DNA of 64,000 nt, taken from the NCBI GenBank assembly GCA_905233945.1, contig CAJOFY010000001.1, positions 124,976-188,975 on the forward strand. Reading direction: 5' to 3'. Both the position numbers and the translations under genes were made by a program. Positions 9,060 through 17,108 of the stretch are shown here, one piece after another. How positions within the stretch are numbered: position 1 is the first letter of the stretch; the number at the start of each line of letters is the position of its first letter. The notes under the pieces are model-generated. The model had not been told where the DNA came from. It ran no database searches and saw nothing but the letters and a program-made list of their open reading frames with translations. Source of the DNA: an uncultured bacterium. Its GTDB lineage: Bacteria > UBP6 > UBA1177.

Positions 9060-10427
9060 TTAATATTTTTCCCAGATTTCGTTCATTATCCTGTCGCGCA
9101 GAGCCCACATCGGCTTGAAACTTTTTGACGGAAATCTGTTTATTGCGAAAGTGAAAAGGTAAAGTTTGCCGCTTTTGGCCTTCATTATGCCTGAAAGTGC
9201 CGCAACGCCTGTGAGTGATCCCGTTTTTCCGCGGACAAGACCTGAGTTTTCGGTGCTTGTGTTGGCGCGCTTCAGTGTTCCGTCCTCGCCCATGACCGGA
9301 AGCGACGAGAAAAAGTCGATGCTGTTGTAATAATCGGCGAAGACATACTTCAGCAGCTTGATGTAGAAAGTGCCGGTAAGGTAATTTTTGTCGTTTCCGA
9401 GACCGCTGCCGTTTACGATGTCAATTGTCTCGCCGAGTTCGTTTTTTGCAAAATCTTTAAGAATTTCGACGCCTTTTTTGACATCTCCGCGCATTGTGGC
9501 CCCAAGGTAGAACTGCAGACTGTCGGCAATGAAATTTGAAGAGTAAAGGTTCATTGTCCGTATTATGTCACGCAGCGGATTGCTTTTGTATGTGAAATTG
9601 ATCCTTTCCTCGGCTGAGAAAAAATCATCCTGCAGCTGCTCGCGTGTTACCGGCGTGTTTTCGTTTTCGCCCATCAGATTAAGAAGTGTTACGACAAAAT
9701 ACCGTGTCGGATTTGCGACTCTTTTGAAGACAGCCTCGTGTTTTGTCCGCTTGATTCCGATGGTTCCCTTGATTACGATTTCGGTTTTGTTTCCTGCGCC
9801 CTGTGCCCCGACAACAAGCTGGTTGTCGGCGTTGTCACTGCCGGTTGCAGTGTTTTTTACCGAAAAGTAACTGCCGGGAGAGGAGAGTTCGACTTCCACC
9901 GGTTCGCCTTTTTCATGTCCTTTGATAAAAATGGCGACCGCGTTGTAGTTCAGGCTGAGAGGGGAGATGAACGCAAGATAGCCGTTGTCGCCTTTGTCGC
10001 CGCTTTCTGCCGTGTAAATTCCTTTTTTCCCGTAAAGAAAATCATCGACCACAACTTTTTTTATCTCTTTGACGCCGAGCCTTTTGAGATCTGAAGCTAG
10101 AACCCACAGCTTTTCAACTACCATTTCGGGATCGCCGCCTGCCTTGATGTAAAGCGTTCCCGTCGTGGAATCGAACGAGAATTTTGTAAGAAATTTGAAA
10201 CCTCCGCCGAGGTGCTTCAAAGCTGCCGCGGAAGTGAGAAGTTTGAGGTTCGACGCATAGGAAAAAGGCTTGTCGGCGTTTATGCTCAGGACATTTTTAT
10301 GTGTTTCGGTGTCGTAAAGCACGAGCGAGATATTTTCTTCCGTGACCGGAGAAAAATCAAAAACAGGAGCTTCTGCATAGGTAACCGAGTAAAAAAAAGC
10401 TAAAAAAACAAAAAGCAGTTTTTTCAT
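9060..10427 (-). CDS. dacB: D-alanyl-D-alanine carboxypeptidase/endopeptidase (PBP4, DacB family)
   Basis: 455 residues with a cleavable signal (MKKLLFVFLAFFYSVTYAEA). It has the three penicillin-binding motifs of the S13 family: SxxK at 59-62 (SNLK), SxN in YSSNFIADSLQ near 300, and KTG in VRGKTGSLTGVAALSGI near 400. Between the first two lies the roughly 170-residue insert typical of PBP4. The enzyme removes the terminal D-Ala from peptidoglycan stem peptides and can cut cross-links in the periplasm. The start is one base after the stop of the Pro/Glu/Lys-rich gene upstream, and the unknown 179-residue protein follows closely, so all sit in one operon. Confidence 0.92.
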   Translation of the reverse strand: MKKLLFVFLAFFYSVTYAEAPVFDFSPVTEENISLVLYDTETHKNVLSINADKPFSYASNLKLLTSAAALKHLGGGFKFLTKFSFDSTTGTLYIKAGGDPEMVVEKLWVLASDLKRLGVKEIKKVVVDDFLYGKKGIYTAESGDKGDNGYLAFISPLSLNYNAVAIFIKGHEKGEPVEVELSSPGSYFSVKNTATGSDNADNQLVVGAQGAGNKTEIVIKGTIGIKRTKHEAVFKRVANPTRYFVVTLLNLMGENENTPVTREQLQDDFFSAEERINFTYKSNPLRDIIRTMNLYSSNFIADSLQFYLGATMRGDVKKGVEILKDFAKNELGETIDIVNGSGLGNDKNYLTGTFYIKLLKYVFADYYNSIDFFSSLPVMGEDGTLKRANTSTENSGLVRGKTGSLTGVAALSGIMKAKSGKLYLFTFAINRFPSKSFKPMWALRDRIMNEIWEKY

Positions 10428-10428
10428 T

Positions 10429-11268
10429 TTATTCTTTTGTCTCTTTTGGTTTTCTGGGTGTTCTGCCTTTTCTTGCCGGTTTTGCAGGAGCCGTTTCAGG
10501 CGCCGTTTCTACGGGTTTCGGTTCGGATTTCGGTGCTGGTGTTTCCGCAGGTTTTTTAGGTGTTCTGCCTCTTTTTGCCGGTTTTTTTGCAGGTTCGGGT
10601 TGTAGAGACGTTTCATGAAACGTCTCTACGGGTTTCGGTTCCGGTTTTTGAGATGTATCAACCGTCTGTACGGGTTCGGGTTTCGGCATCGGTTTCTGTT
10701 CCTGTTTCGGAGCGGGTTTTACCTGAGCCGTTTCGGGAAACGTCTGCACAGGTTCCGGTTTTACAGGAGCCGTTTCGGGTGTGGTTTCTGCGGGACGCTG
10801 GTTGTTGTTTCTGTTGCGTCCGTGCCTGCGGTTTCTTCTGCGTCTTCCTCCCTGCTGCTCACTGCCGTTCTGCTGTTGCCCGTTCTGATTGTTCTGCGGT
10901 TTTTCGGCAGGTTCGTGTTTCGGCTGGTCTGAGGTTTTTTTGACATCGGGAATATCGTCGAGATTCGCGAAGTCGTTTTCCATAACCATTCCGGAAATTA
11001 TCGGCTCAAGCATATCATGGATTTTGGTCTTTGCAGCATCATAGATCAGTTTGAAAGTTGCGGGAATTTTGTCCGACTGGTCGATCATTCTGTCGATTGA
11101 CTTGAATGTATCAATGACAAGCTCTTTCTTTGCTTTTACTTTCTCGTTTTTGTCAATGATGCCGTTGACTACGGAAACACCTTTGGAAATTTCTTCGACA
11201 AGGGCTGTAATTTGTTCACGTGTGAGAAATTTGCCTAAAACTTTCTCGAAAAGTGAAGTGTCTTTCAT
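10429..11268 (-). CDS. Pro/Glu/Lys-rich protein with AT-hook-like tail
   Basis: 279 residues. Residues 1-100 are a helical domain (LGKFLTREQITALVEEISKG, IDRMIDQSDKIPATFKLIYD). The rest is low complexity: an Asn/Gln/Arg block GGRRRRNRRHGRNRNNNQRP near 140-160, then repeats of the form ETxPETxxVKPEP, and a basic tail with KRGRTPKKP and ARKGRTPRKP, which resemble AT-hooks. It may bind nucleic acid or act as a flexible tether; neither is proven. One repeat unit, PVETFHETSLQPEP, is encoded by a 28-bp perfect palindrome listed separately. There is no signal peptide. It lies between the PEPCK-like gene and dacB. Confidence 0.75.
   Translation of the reverse strand: MKDTSLFEKVLGKFLTREQITALVEEISKGVSVVNGIIDKNEKVKAKKELVIDTFKSIDRMIDQSDKIPATFKLIYDAAKTKIHDMLEPIISGMVMENDFANLDDIPDVKKTSDQPKHEPAEKPQNNQNGQQQNGSEQQGGRRRRNRRHGRNRNNNQRPAETTPETAPVKPEPVQTFPETAQVKPAPKQEQKPMPKPEPVQTVDTSQKPEPKPVETFHETSLQPEPAKKPAKRGRTPKKPAETPAPKSEPKPVETAPETAPAKPARKGRTPRKPKETKE
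10602..10629. repeat. 28-bp perfect palindrome inside a coding sequence
   Basis: The half site GTAGAGACGTTTCA is followed directly by its exact reverse complement, giving 28 bases with no spacer. It is read in frame as VETFHETSL within the Pro/Glu/Lys-rich protein, where the neighbouring repeat units have ETFPET or ETAPET instead. Similar GTAGAGACGTT(T/G)CATG palindromes are common dispersed intergenic repeats in some bacteria, notably cyanobacteria, so this may be a REP-like element captured by a repeat-rich gene. Confidence 0.9.
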
Positions 11269-11310
11269 GAGTTTTCCTCTATTTGATTGAATAAAATCAG
11301 TGACTTGTGG

Positions 11311-13065
11311 TTAAATAAGTTTTGCGAGTATTTTGTAGAACGGAGCAGTGAGAGCCTGCGGAGCGTCAATTGTTCTCAGATATTCGATTTTCATTTCGAG
11401 CGAATCACGGAGCAGATCCTTGTATACCGGGTCAGCCGAGAATTTCGCGGTGTCGTAAACTGTATCGAAATCCTTCTTGACGTTCTTGAATGTTCCTTTG
11501 TCGGGAAGATTGAAGCCAGGAAGAGCTTTCCACTCTTTCCAAGCTATTTCGTTTCTTGCAATTTTCGTGTAGACCGAAAGAATGAGGTCGTCAGCGAGCG
11601 AATCCCGCGTTGAATCACTGTAGGGCTCTGTGTTTACAACGATAAGTCTGAATTTGCCTCTTTTTGCGATTTTGGTGAAAACCTCGATTTCACTGTCAAC
11701 AGCCCATGTCGCATCCGAATTTCCGCCGGGAATGACCTTCGAGTCTGAGCAGCAGTCACATTCCGTGGTGTAGGAGAACCACATTGAAGTGATGAGGTCA
11801 GGATCCTTGATCATTGAAACAGGCGGAAGGGCGCCGTCGTTGACCATGAGGACTAAGTATTCAGGCATCGGGAAATCTTTGTCTTCCTGGGTGAGCAGCG
11901 TGTGGATTTTTGCGTTCGGGGAAAGCATCGGGTTCAGGATGAACTCTTTTTTGTCAGAAGCGGTCTTTACAAGAGCCAGATTTTCTGCCGAAACAATCTG
12001 CGGTTCCGTTTTTGATGATGCGATGACACTGTCGATCGAGCCGAAACCGTTTCTTCCGAAGTTGATGACGAATTTCTTTTTGTTCTGGGTCGATGCTATC
12101 ATAAGAAGACCCGAGTCGCCGCTTGTCGTTACCGAGATTTCTTCGTTTTTTGCGGGAGTTTCCGAAGCGTGTACATTGAGACCGAAGAAACTTCTCTCAT
12201 CTTCGCAGCAGGAAACTGTCATAAAAGTTGTAGCCGAAGTTTCGCTCTTTTTGTTGACAGTCTTTTTGATTGAAATTGTTTTAACTGTTCCGTTTACAGG
12301 AAGGAATTCGCCGTTTGTCGCCTCAACAGCGGTGTTCCATGCCAAAACCTTGACAGCTTTCCTGATTTCGGAGAAGTTCTGCGCACCGAGAAGAAATGCT
12401 GTGTTTGTTTCTGTGTCATAGATCATCATAAGTCTCGGAGGCTCTTCCTCGGTTTCGTTGTGGGCTTTCGATTTCCAGTAGAGCCACTCTTCGTTTTCCC
12501 ATTCGGGGTAACATACGATTCTTATCGAAGGCATGTCGATTTTGCGGCTTTTTGCATAATTTTTGGAAGTTTTTTCGTCTATCGGATAGTAGTGGATTGC
12601 TGTGTCGAGAAGGAGTTTCGGGAACTGTGTCGGTACAGTAATGTCAATTTTGCAGTTGAAATCGGTGTTGTCGGTAAGATAAACGGAGTGAACCAGCATT
12701 TCGCGCTGGATGAGATCGAACGAAGCTCTTCTGACTATGTCGAGAAGTTCCTCTCTCTCGTCTGCCGAATCAGGGTTCTCGAGAGCTTCCTCTCTTGTCG
12801 GGACGATGCGGACAAACCAGTCTGTGTCGCAGGAATCCTCTCCTGTAAAGTCGGAGATGACATTCGCGTCTTCCGGAAAACTCTCATCGATTTTCGGCAT
12901 TGTCTGGCTTGAAAAAACCGCACTTGTCTGCTGCATTGCCGCCGCGTAAAGATCTTTTACGGAAATTTCGGAAGATGCCGGCGCGTTCATGATTGTGACT
13001 GCCAGAGCCTGAAATTCCGAGACATTTTTTCTTGTTCCGACTTCGATAAAATCTAATGTACTCAT
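11311..13065 (-). CDS. Degenerate PEP carboxykinase (ATP)-fold protein, catalytically inactive
   Basis: 584 residues, start ATG after TTAGGAGA. By eye it aligns along its length with ATP-type PEPCK. [14 protein letters not shown] matches the [12 protein letters not shown] segment. [20 protein letters not shown] matches [36 protein letters not shown] matches the LIGGTWYGGEMKKGM region. [17 protein letters not shown] matches VIFLTADAFGVLPPVSRLT, and FRLIVVNT with PGFNLP matches the C-terminal AYLVNT and FNLAIP. The catalytic parts are gone: the Arg of TGRSP is Glu, FFGLSGTGKTTL is reduced to FFGLN without Lys, and the MHCSAN histidine is absent. I infer a pseudoenzyme with a structural or sensing role. 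It is the first gene of the operon containing dacB. Confidence 0.72.
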   Translation of the reverse strand: [584 protein letters not shown]

Positions 13066-13146
13066 CTTTAATCTCCTAAATTATCACACAAATTCAAAAA
13101 AACGGGCGATTATATTAAAAATTATGAAAATATCAAATAAATAGGG

Positions 13147-14124
13147 TTATTTTTTATTGTTTTTCAATTTTATACCGTTTCCGCGGTCTTCTTTTTTGTT
13201 TGATTTTTCAGGGGTCCGCTTTTTGTCAGAGGTCTGAAAATGCTCAAGAGATCTGGAAAGTTTTTCTCTGATGAAAAAGAAATCCCTGCCGCTCACATCG
13301 TCGTTTTTAAGATCCAGTGTCGTAGTCATCAGGGCCAGATAAAGAAAAACGCAGAGCGCTGCGACGACAAAAGTCCTGAAAGTATAGACTGCGATTGAGT
13401 TGAGAAGCCTGTCTTTGAGGAAAAAGCGGGGAAAAGACCACTTTTTTTCAATAAAATCGCTTACAGCTGCGGCAAAGAATTTCAGATAGTCCGATTCCGC
13501 CGCAATGGCGTTGTGTATAAACGTCTGTTTCGGTTTGAGGTATGCCGCCGCACCGCTGCATTTGTCTATTTCGGAGTAGAGAGAATCAGCCACGGTTTTT
13601 ACCGCATGACGGTTTTCTATTATTAAAGTGTCAATGGATTTCAGCTGCGAAATCACGATAGGTTTGACTCCGTGCACCTGGTCGATCTTGCTTTTTATCT
13701 CGAAACTGTAATTACCTTCTGTTTCGAGCATGGCGTTCACGACGTTTATACGCATAGCCGTGCTTATCACTTTCGAGTAGAGCAGCATCGATACAAAACC
13801 TTCGTCAATAAGCATTTCGAGGATGGTTTTCATCTCCTTGCTTTTCTGTTTTTCGCATTTCACCAGTTTTTCACGGGAGATAAAACCGGAATATTTGATG
13901 ATGTCGAGGACAGTCTTGTCCATCGTTGTTTTCATGTTTGACGAGTAGATGATCGAGCCTTTCACAAAGAAGAAATAGTATTCGTTCCGCGGTACTTTGA
14001 GTTTCAGTATTCCGGTAAGTCCTGAAAGCGACGCTTCAGTCAGTGCGTCAAGAAGTTTCATGTCGCGGATATCCCCGGCAAAAGCGATTTTTGCAGTTGA
14101 TTTTTGCAGTATTGAAACCGGCAT
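13147..14124 (-). CDS. DUF4388 (PATAN-like) protein with a membrane segment
   Basis: 325 residues. The N-terminal domain (about 15-110) reads IRDMKLLDALTEASLSGLTGILKLKV then EYYFFFVKGSIIYSSNMKTTMDKTVLDIIKYSG, the pattern of DUF4388/PATAN domains found with gliding, polarity and signalling proteins in deltaproteobacteria. One transmembrane segment lies near 255-272 (TFVVAALCVFLYLALM), followed by a charged tail of about 50 residues. The ATG overlaps the stop of the TPR protein upstream by one base (TAATG), so the two proteins are made together and probably act together at the inner membrane. Confidence 0.75.
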   Translation of the reverse strand: MPVSILQKSTAKIAFAGDIRDMKLLDALTEASLSGLTGILKLKVPRNEYYFFFVKGSIIYSSNMKTTMDKTVLDIIKYSGFISREKLVKCEKQKSKEMKTILEMLIDEGFVSMLLYSKVISTAMRINVVNAMLETEGNYSFEIKSKIDQVHGVKPIVISQLKSIDTLIIENRHAVKTVADSLYSEIDKCSGAAAYLKPKQTFIHNAIAAESDYLKFFAAAVSDFIEKKWSFPRFFLKDRLLNSIAVYTFRTFVVAALCVFLYLALMTTTLDLKNDDVSGRDFFFIREKLSRSLEHFQTSDKKRTPEKSNKKEDRGNGIKLKNNKK

Positions 14125-15881
14125 TATCCTCTCCTTACGGCGAACAGAGCCCTTATTACGGAAATGGAGTAAATTAACAGATTTATGGAAATTATTGCGA
14201 TTTTTATTATTGTTCCGTCAGGTTTGTCAACGACCAGCCCCATTGTGTTCATGAAGTAGACAAGCGTTACAGTGAGGGGAACGGCGAGGTAGATCGAACC
14301 TTCAAAAGTTCTGTCGATGAAAAGCAGACCGCCGCCGGGAATCGTAAAAGTAAGAATGTTCATTATTATCGAGCGGCGCCGGAAAAAGTTTTCGCGTCTG
14401 TTTTCGTATATTTCTCGCTCTCCGCGTTTGAAAAGCGTGTAGTCGGCTTTCATAAGTTTGCAGACGGCGCAGACATCGTTTCCGCCGGCGTTGCATTTCG
14501 AACACATAACAATTCCGCATTCCGGACATCTTGAAATTTTGAGCGAACCTAAATAAGAATATTTAACAAGGACTATAAACAGATAAAACAGAAGCATCGA
14601 AACGGTGTAAATAAGGAATCTTATTGCTTTTTTATTGATCTCGGCATTGTTTCCGTAACAAAGGTATTTCCATGTTTCCGAAGCGTCCGAATGATAAATG
14701 TAAGGGTATGAAAAAGAATCTGAGGAAGCGGAATATATGAGATTTTTTTCAAGTCTGGCGCTTTCTTCCTTGAAACCGTCCTCGTATAGAACTTTTGCCA
14801 GATTATAACCTATTTTCGGATTGCTGGTATTCTCGTAAGCCTCTCTGAGATAAGGAACAGCCTCCTTTTGGTTTCCGTTGGAAGCGAGGGCTACGCCGAG
14901 TGCGTTCGAAAGCATGTTTTTTATTTCCGGATTCTCAGCTGAAGCGAGCTCTTTTTTAAGGTTGAATGCGGCCCTTCCGAAGTTGCCGTTGTAGAGAAAG
15001 AGAAAGCCTTTTGCCATGTGTGCTCCCGGCTGGGAAAGGTCGATGTTTTCTTCCGGCAGAAGATCGGGGGAGATCAGAGCGAGCAGATGGTTGTATGCGG
15101 CATCCTGGTCATATTCGCTTGCTCTGCTCTTTTCTGCTGTCATTGATATAGCCGAAGTTATTATGAACATGAAGACGGCGATGTGGAGCGTTATTTTTTC
15201 TGCCCGTGTTCCGATACCGCCGAAGAATGATAAAAAAGGAATCAGAATGAAAATAACGTTGCGGAAATTACCGGATACAGTCCATACCGATACGACGAAA
15301 GTTATGAAAAAACCTATCGCATAAAATTTCGAGAAGCCTACAAGATGTTTGTATTTGTGGATGATGGGACCGGTGTGCTTGAGAAACATTATACCAATGA
15401 AGATTGAGAAGAATATCAGGCATATAGCTGACAATTTCCCGACAAAAAGATAAATGACCGAGTCGGCGAATGCAAATCTCAGCGACCTGTCGGCAGCCTT
15501 GAAAAAACAGGTGACTATTTTGTCCGGTCTTGTCGGCGCGAAATGGAAAAGGCGGACAAGATAGTGGTGGTGCACTTCAGGCAGGGAGTCGGAAAATTTA
15601 ACCGCAAGATCGGCTGCAGCAAGCTGTATCGCAGGATCGGCTTTTTCCGTGGATTTTATGAGATAGAGAGAACATCCGAAACAGTTGGGAATATTCATTT
15701 CGTGCATTTTGGAAAGGTACGGTGTCGCTGCTTTCACCAGAACTTCCGGAGACTCGCTCACAAGCGCGCTGTTTATGTCGGAAACGAATTTACGGCTGTT
15801 GAACGTGTCAAGATGAAGAGTTTCTGATAGCAGCGGGAAAAAGAAAAGGAGTAACAGGAAAATAAGCGGTATTTTTTTCAT
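14124..15881 (-). CDS. Multi-pass membrane protein with TPR-like and zinc-ribbon segments
   Basis: 585 residues from the ATG at 15881 (preceded by GGGAGGG; the TTG upstream is part of that site). It has a signal peptide, then an N-terminal soluble region, about four transmembrane helices at 150-260, TPR-like helices around 290-380 (YNGNFGRAAFNLKKELA, ALGVALASNGNQKEAVPYLREA), another helix near 435, a cysteine-rich zinc-ribbon motif (CPECGIVMCSKCNAGGNDVCAVC), and further helices at the C-terminus. The layout suggests an inner-membrane scaffold with a cytoplasmic metal-binding module. The partner is the overlapping DUF4388 gene. No enzymatic motif is seen. Confidence 0.72.
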   Translation of the reverse strand: MKKIPLIFLLLLFFFPLLSETLHLDTFNSRKFVSDINSALVSESPEVLVKAATPYLSKMHEMNIPNCFGCSLYLIKSTEKADPAIQLAAADLAVKFSDSLPEVHHHYLVRLFHFAPTRPDKIVTCFFKAADRSLRFAFADSVIYLFVGKLSAICLIFFSIFIGIMFLKHTGPIIHKYKHLVGFSKFYAIGFFITFVVSVWTVSGNFRNVIFILIPFLSFFGGIGTRAEKITLHIAVFMFIITSAISMTAEKSRASEYDQDAAYNHLLALISPDLLPEENIDLSQPGAHMAKGFLFLYNGNFGRAAFNLKKELASAENPEIKNMLSNALGVALASNGNQKEAVPYLREAYENTSNPKIGYNLAKVLYEDGFKEESARLEKNLIYSASSDSFSYPYIYHSDASETWKYLCYGNNAEINKKAIRFLIYTVSMLLFYLFIVLVKYSYLGSLKISRCPECGIVMCSKCNAGGNDVCAVCKLMKADYTLFKRGEREIYENRRENFFRRRSIIMNILTFTIPGGGLLFIDRTFEGSIYLAVPLTVTLVYFMNTMGLVVDKPDGTIIKIAIISINLLIYSISVIRALFAVRRG

Positions 15882-15941
15882 AAACCCTCCCAAAAACCGG
15901 CGAAATATAACACAATATCAAAATCATATCAATTTTATATG

Positions 15942-15969
15942 TTGCTTTTTTATTTCGCATTCCTATAAT
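15942..15969 (+). promoter_or_regulatory. argF promoter
   Basis: TTGCTT at 15942-15947, a 16-base spacer and a perfect TATAAT at 15964-15969, 42 bases before the argF start. The position and match fit a housekeeping sigma-70-type promoter. Confidence 0.6.
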
Positions 15970-16011
15970 TCGCCGTTTTTTGTTCAACTTTAACTTTTTT
16001 TGGAGGAAAAA

Positions 16012-17010
16012 ATGGCTGTTAATCTTAAAGGAAGAAATTTTCTGACACTCAAAGACTTCACACCGGAAGAGATCCGTTATCTTCTCGATCTTGCACACAA
16101 CCTTAAAGCAAAGAAAAGAGCAGGCATCAAAGGCGATCTGCTTGAAGGAAAAAACATCGTTCTTCTTTTCGAAAAAACTTCGACGAGAACCCGCTGCGCT
16201 TTTGAAGTAGGCGCAATGGACGAAGGCGCAGGCGTAACATTCCTCGGCTCGAACGACAGCCAGATGGGCAAAAAAGAGTCGATCGAAGACACAGCGAAAG
16301 TTCTCGGCAGAATGTTCGACGGAATCGAGTTCCGCGGATTCAAACAGGAAACTGTTGAAACACTTGCAAAATATGCAGGCGTTCCGGTTTGGAACGGTCT
16401 TACCGATCTTTACCACCCGACTCAGATCCTCGCTGATTTCCTCACCATCGAAGAGCACGTTGCGAAACCCCTCAACAAAGTAAAATTCGTTTACTGCGGC
16501 GACGCAAGAAACAACATGGGCAACAGCCTTATGATCGGTGCTGCGAAAATGGGAATGCACTTCGTATCCTGCGCTCCGAAAGCACTCTGGCCTGACAGCA
16601 AACTCGTAAAAGAGATGAAAGAAGTCGCTAAAGAGACCGGCGCAGTAATAGAATTCTCCGAAGATCCGATCAAAGCTGTAAAAGACGCTGACGTCATCTA
16701 CACCGACGTTTGGGTATCGATGGGCGAAGAAGCTCTTTTCGAGCAGAGGATCAAACAGCTCAAGACTTATCAGGTAAACATGAAGATGATAAAGGCTACC
16801 GGCAATCCGGACGTTATCTTCCTTCACTGCCTTCCGAGCTTCCACGATCTCAACACCAAAGTCGGCAAAGAGATTTTCGACAAGTTCGGCATCAAAGAGA
16901 TGGAAGTCACCGACGAAGTCTTCAGAAGCAGATACTCCAAAGTTTTCGACGAAGCAGAAAACAGAATGCACACAATCAAAGCGGTTATGTGCGCAACGAT
17001 AGGAAAATAA
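16012..17010 (+). CDS. argF: Ornithine carbamoyltransferase
   Basis: 332 residues from the ATG at 16012, which follows TTGGAGG; the TTG at 16000 in the ORF track is inside the ribosome site. It has the carbamoyl-phosphate motif STRTRCAFE near 55, the [11 protein letters not shown] segment near 130, the DARNNMGNS motif, and HCLPSFHD near 270, all typical of OTCase. The enzyme joins carbamoyl phosphate and ornithine to citrulline, in arginine synthesis or, in reverse, in arginine catabolism. No other arg or arc gene is adjacent, so the direction is not settled. It is monocistronic with its own promoter and terminator. Confidence 0.95.
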   Translation: MAVNLKGRNFLTLKDFTPEEIRYLLDLAHNLKAKKRAGIKGDLLEGKNIVLLFEKTSTRTRCAFEVGAMDEGAGVTFLGSNDSQMGKKESIEDTAKVLGRMFDGIEFRGFKQETVETLAKYAGVPVWNGLTDLYHPTQILADFLTIEEHVAKPLNKVKFVYCGDARNNMGNSLMIGAAKMGMHFVSCAPKALWPDSKLVKEMKEVAKETGAVIEFSEDPIKAVKDADVIYTDVWVSMGEEALFEQRIKQLKTYQVNMKMIKATGNPDVIFLHCLPSFHDLNTKVGKEIFDKFGIKEMEVTDEVFRSRYSKVFDEAENRMHTIKAVMCATIGK

Positions 17011-17022
17011 TTTTCAATTCAG

Positions 17023-17056
17023 GGCGCGCTGATCTCCGGCGCGCCTGCTTTTTTTT
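17023..17056 (+). terminator. argF intrinsic terminator
   Basis: GGCGCGC at 17023-17029 pairs with GCGCGCC at 17039-17045 across a 9-base loop, followed by a run of eight T ending at 17056. It lies just after the argF stop. Confidence 0.85.
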
Positions 17057-17063
17057 ATCTCCT

Positions 17064-17100
17064 TATCTCGATATATCGATATTACGATGTCACGATATCG
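17064..17100. repeat. CGATAT-rich palindromic cluster
   Basis: A 37-base stretch contains CGATATATCG (self-complementary), ATCGATAT and a final CGATATCG, with ATTACGATGTCACG between. It sits between the argF terminator and the convergent MATE gene. It could fold on both strands but has no T-run, so it is not a standard terminator. Function unknown. Confidence 0.5.
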
Positions 17101-17108
17101 GAAAAGGC

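Noticed and set aside
16000-16012. Upstream TTG start for argF; likewise 49302 for rpsB, 29146 for greA, 59066 for purQ
   Set aside because: The TTG is part of the GGAGG ribosome site itself; the next ATG has ideal spacing and matches the family start.
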